Positions 63,549-64,000 of a DNA stretch of 64,000 nt are shown here, piece by piece. Within the stretch, counting starts at the first letter, position 1, and the number at the start of each line of letters is the position of its first letter. The DNA is from Azadirachta indica (Eukaryota; Streptophyta; Magnoliopsida; Sapindales; Meliaceae), in contig CM040448.1 of assembly GCA_022749755.1 (NCBI GenBank), positions 11,778,481 through 11,842,480 of the forward strand, written 5' to 3'. The notes beneath the pieces were generated by a model that was not told the origin of the DNA, did not search any database, and was given only the letters and a program-made list of their open reading frames with translations. Both the position numbers and the translations under genes were made by a program.

Positions 63549-64000
63549 ATGGTCTACCATGTTAGGCATGATGCGTTGTTGTTTGACGGAAAATGCAGTC
63601 CTAAATTATTTTTGTTTTGGTTGGAAGATGTTGAAAAAATTTTTGAAGTTGAAAAGATATCTAAAAAAAAACAAGTACAATTTGTTACTTGTTTTCTGTT
63701 AAAAGGGAGTGCATCATATTGGTGAAATATGTTACAAAGATTACGACTTGCAAGTCAAGAAAATAAAGTTCGATCATGGGATCAGATGAAGCGATTGATG
63801 AGATCACAGTTCATTCCTCTTGATTATTGTTTGACACATCAAAGTATGAGATCTATTCATTCTCATGCTATGGAGTTTGAAGATTTTTATGGACATTCAT
63901 TTTTTTATGAGAGTGAAGAGCTTTTAGTTTAGAGATTTTTGGAAGGGCTCAATACTGATATAAGAGATCGAATGCCGTCATATATTATCCATACATTATC
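63549..64000 (+). pseudogene. Degenerate retrotransposon gag, partial
   Basis: The frame from the ATG at 63549 matches the retrotransposon gag core: a WLEDVEKIFEV block, then GSASYW, then SWDQMKRLMRSQFIP. Two in-frame stops, TGA at 63723 and TAG at 63930, break it; gag-like sequence continues in the same frame after each (RFLEGL after the second). It reaches the window edge. It reads as an old inactive copy, annotated only as it stands. Confidence 0.75.

Larger units (their letters stand above)
63052..64000 (+). mobile_element. Ty3/gypsy-type LTR retrotransposon, 5' part, cut by window end
   Basis: A 382-base LTR candidate (63052-63433) starts TG and ends CA, with TATATAAAG at 63195-63203 and AATAAA at 63241-63246. 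It is followed two bases later by a primer-binding site and then a gag-like frame. The 3' part lies outside the window, so order of pol domains and the second LTR cannot be checked. Confidence 0.75.

Overview
The window is nuclear DNA from a flowering plant. It is AT-rich, its genes have many short introns with plant-like GT-AG (and one GC-AG) sites, and intergenic spaces hold AT, ATT and CT microsatellites. The gene families fit a eudicot, probably a woody one; a Citrus-like genome is my guess from overall protein character and cannot be proved from the sequence alone.

Layout. 1.1-3.6 kb (+): an 11-exon trehalose-6-phosphate phosphatase. 9.0-12.5 kb (+): a vacuolar acid invertase with the 9-nt mini-exon of its family. 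13.5-34.1 kb: a tandem duplication of two units of about 10 kb, each with a SKU5-type monocopper-oxidase-like gene (+). The first copy (19.2-23.9 kb) is intact. The second (29.1-33.7 kb) has two separate one-base losses and looks like a pseudogene, yet its 3' half is almost identical to the first copy, introns included, which suggests gene conversion. Between the copies is a broken fragment of a wall-associated-kinase-like gene at a rearrangement junction. 37.8-39.7 kb (-): a VND-type NAC transcription factor, with a probable 5' leader exon near 42 kb. 43.9-45.2 kb: a GC-richer island with several TCP-type GGNCCCAC motifs and no convincing gene. 47-51.4 kb: very AT-rich DNA with a large fold-back (inverted repeat) element, a relic third copy of its arm, and a 144-bp tandem repeat. 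51.8-54.8 kb (+): a single-exon P-class pentatricopeptide repeat (PPR) protein whose last codons look frameshifted. 58.7-60.9 kb (-): a pectin methylesterase with an inhibitor-type pro-region. 63.05 kb to the end: the 5' LTR, primer-binding site and degenerate gag of a Ty3/gypsy-type retrotransposon.

Functional themes. TPP and vacuolar invertase both act in sugar metabolism or signalling. SKU5, VND and pectin methylesterase all relate to the cell wall. This is normal plant gene mixing and I see no operon-like arrangement. I did not find a clearly new biological system. The most informative structures are the SKU5 tandem duplication with its decay, conversion tract and templated junction, and the fold-back element.
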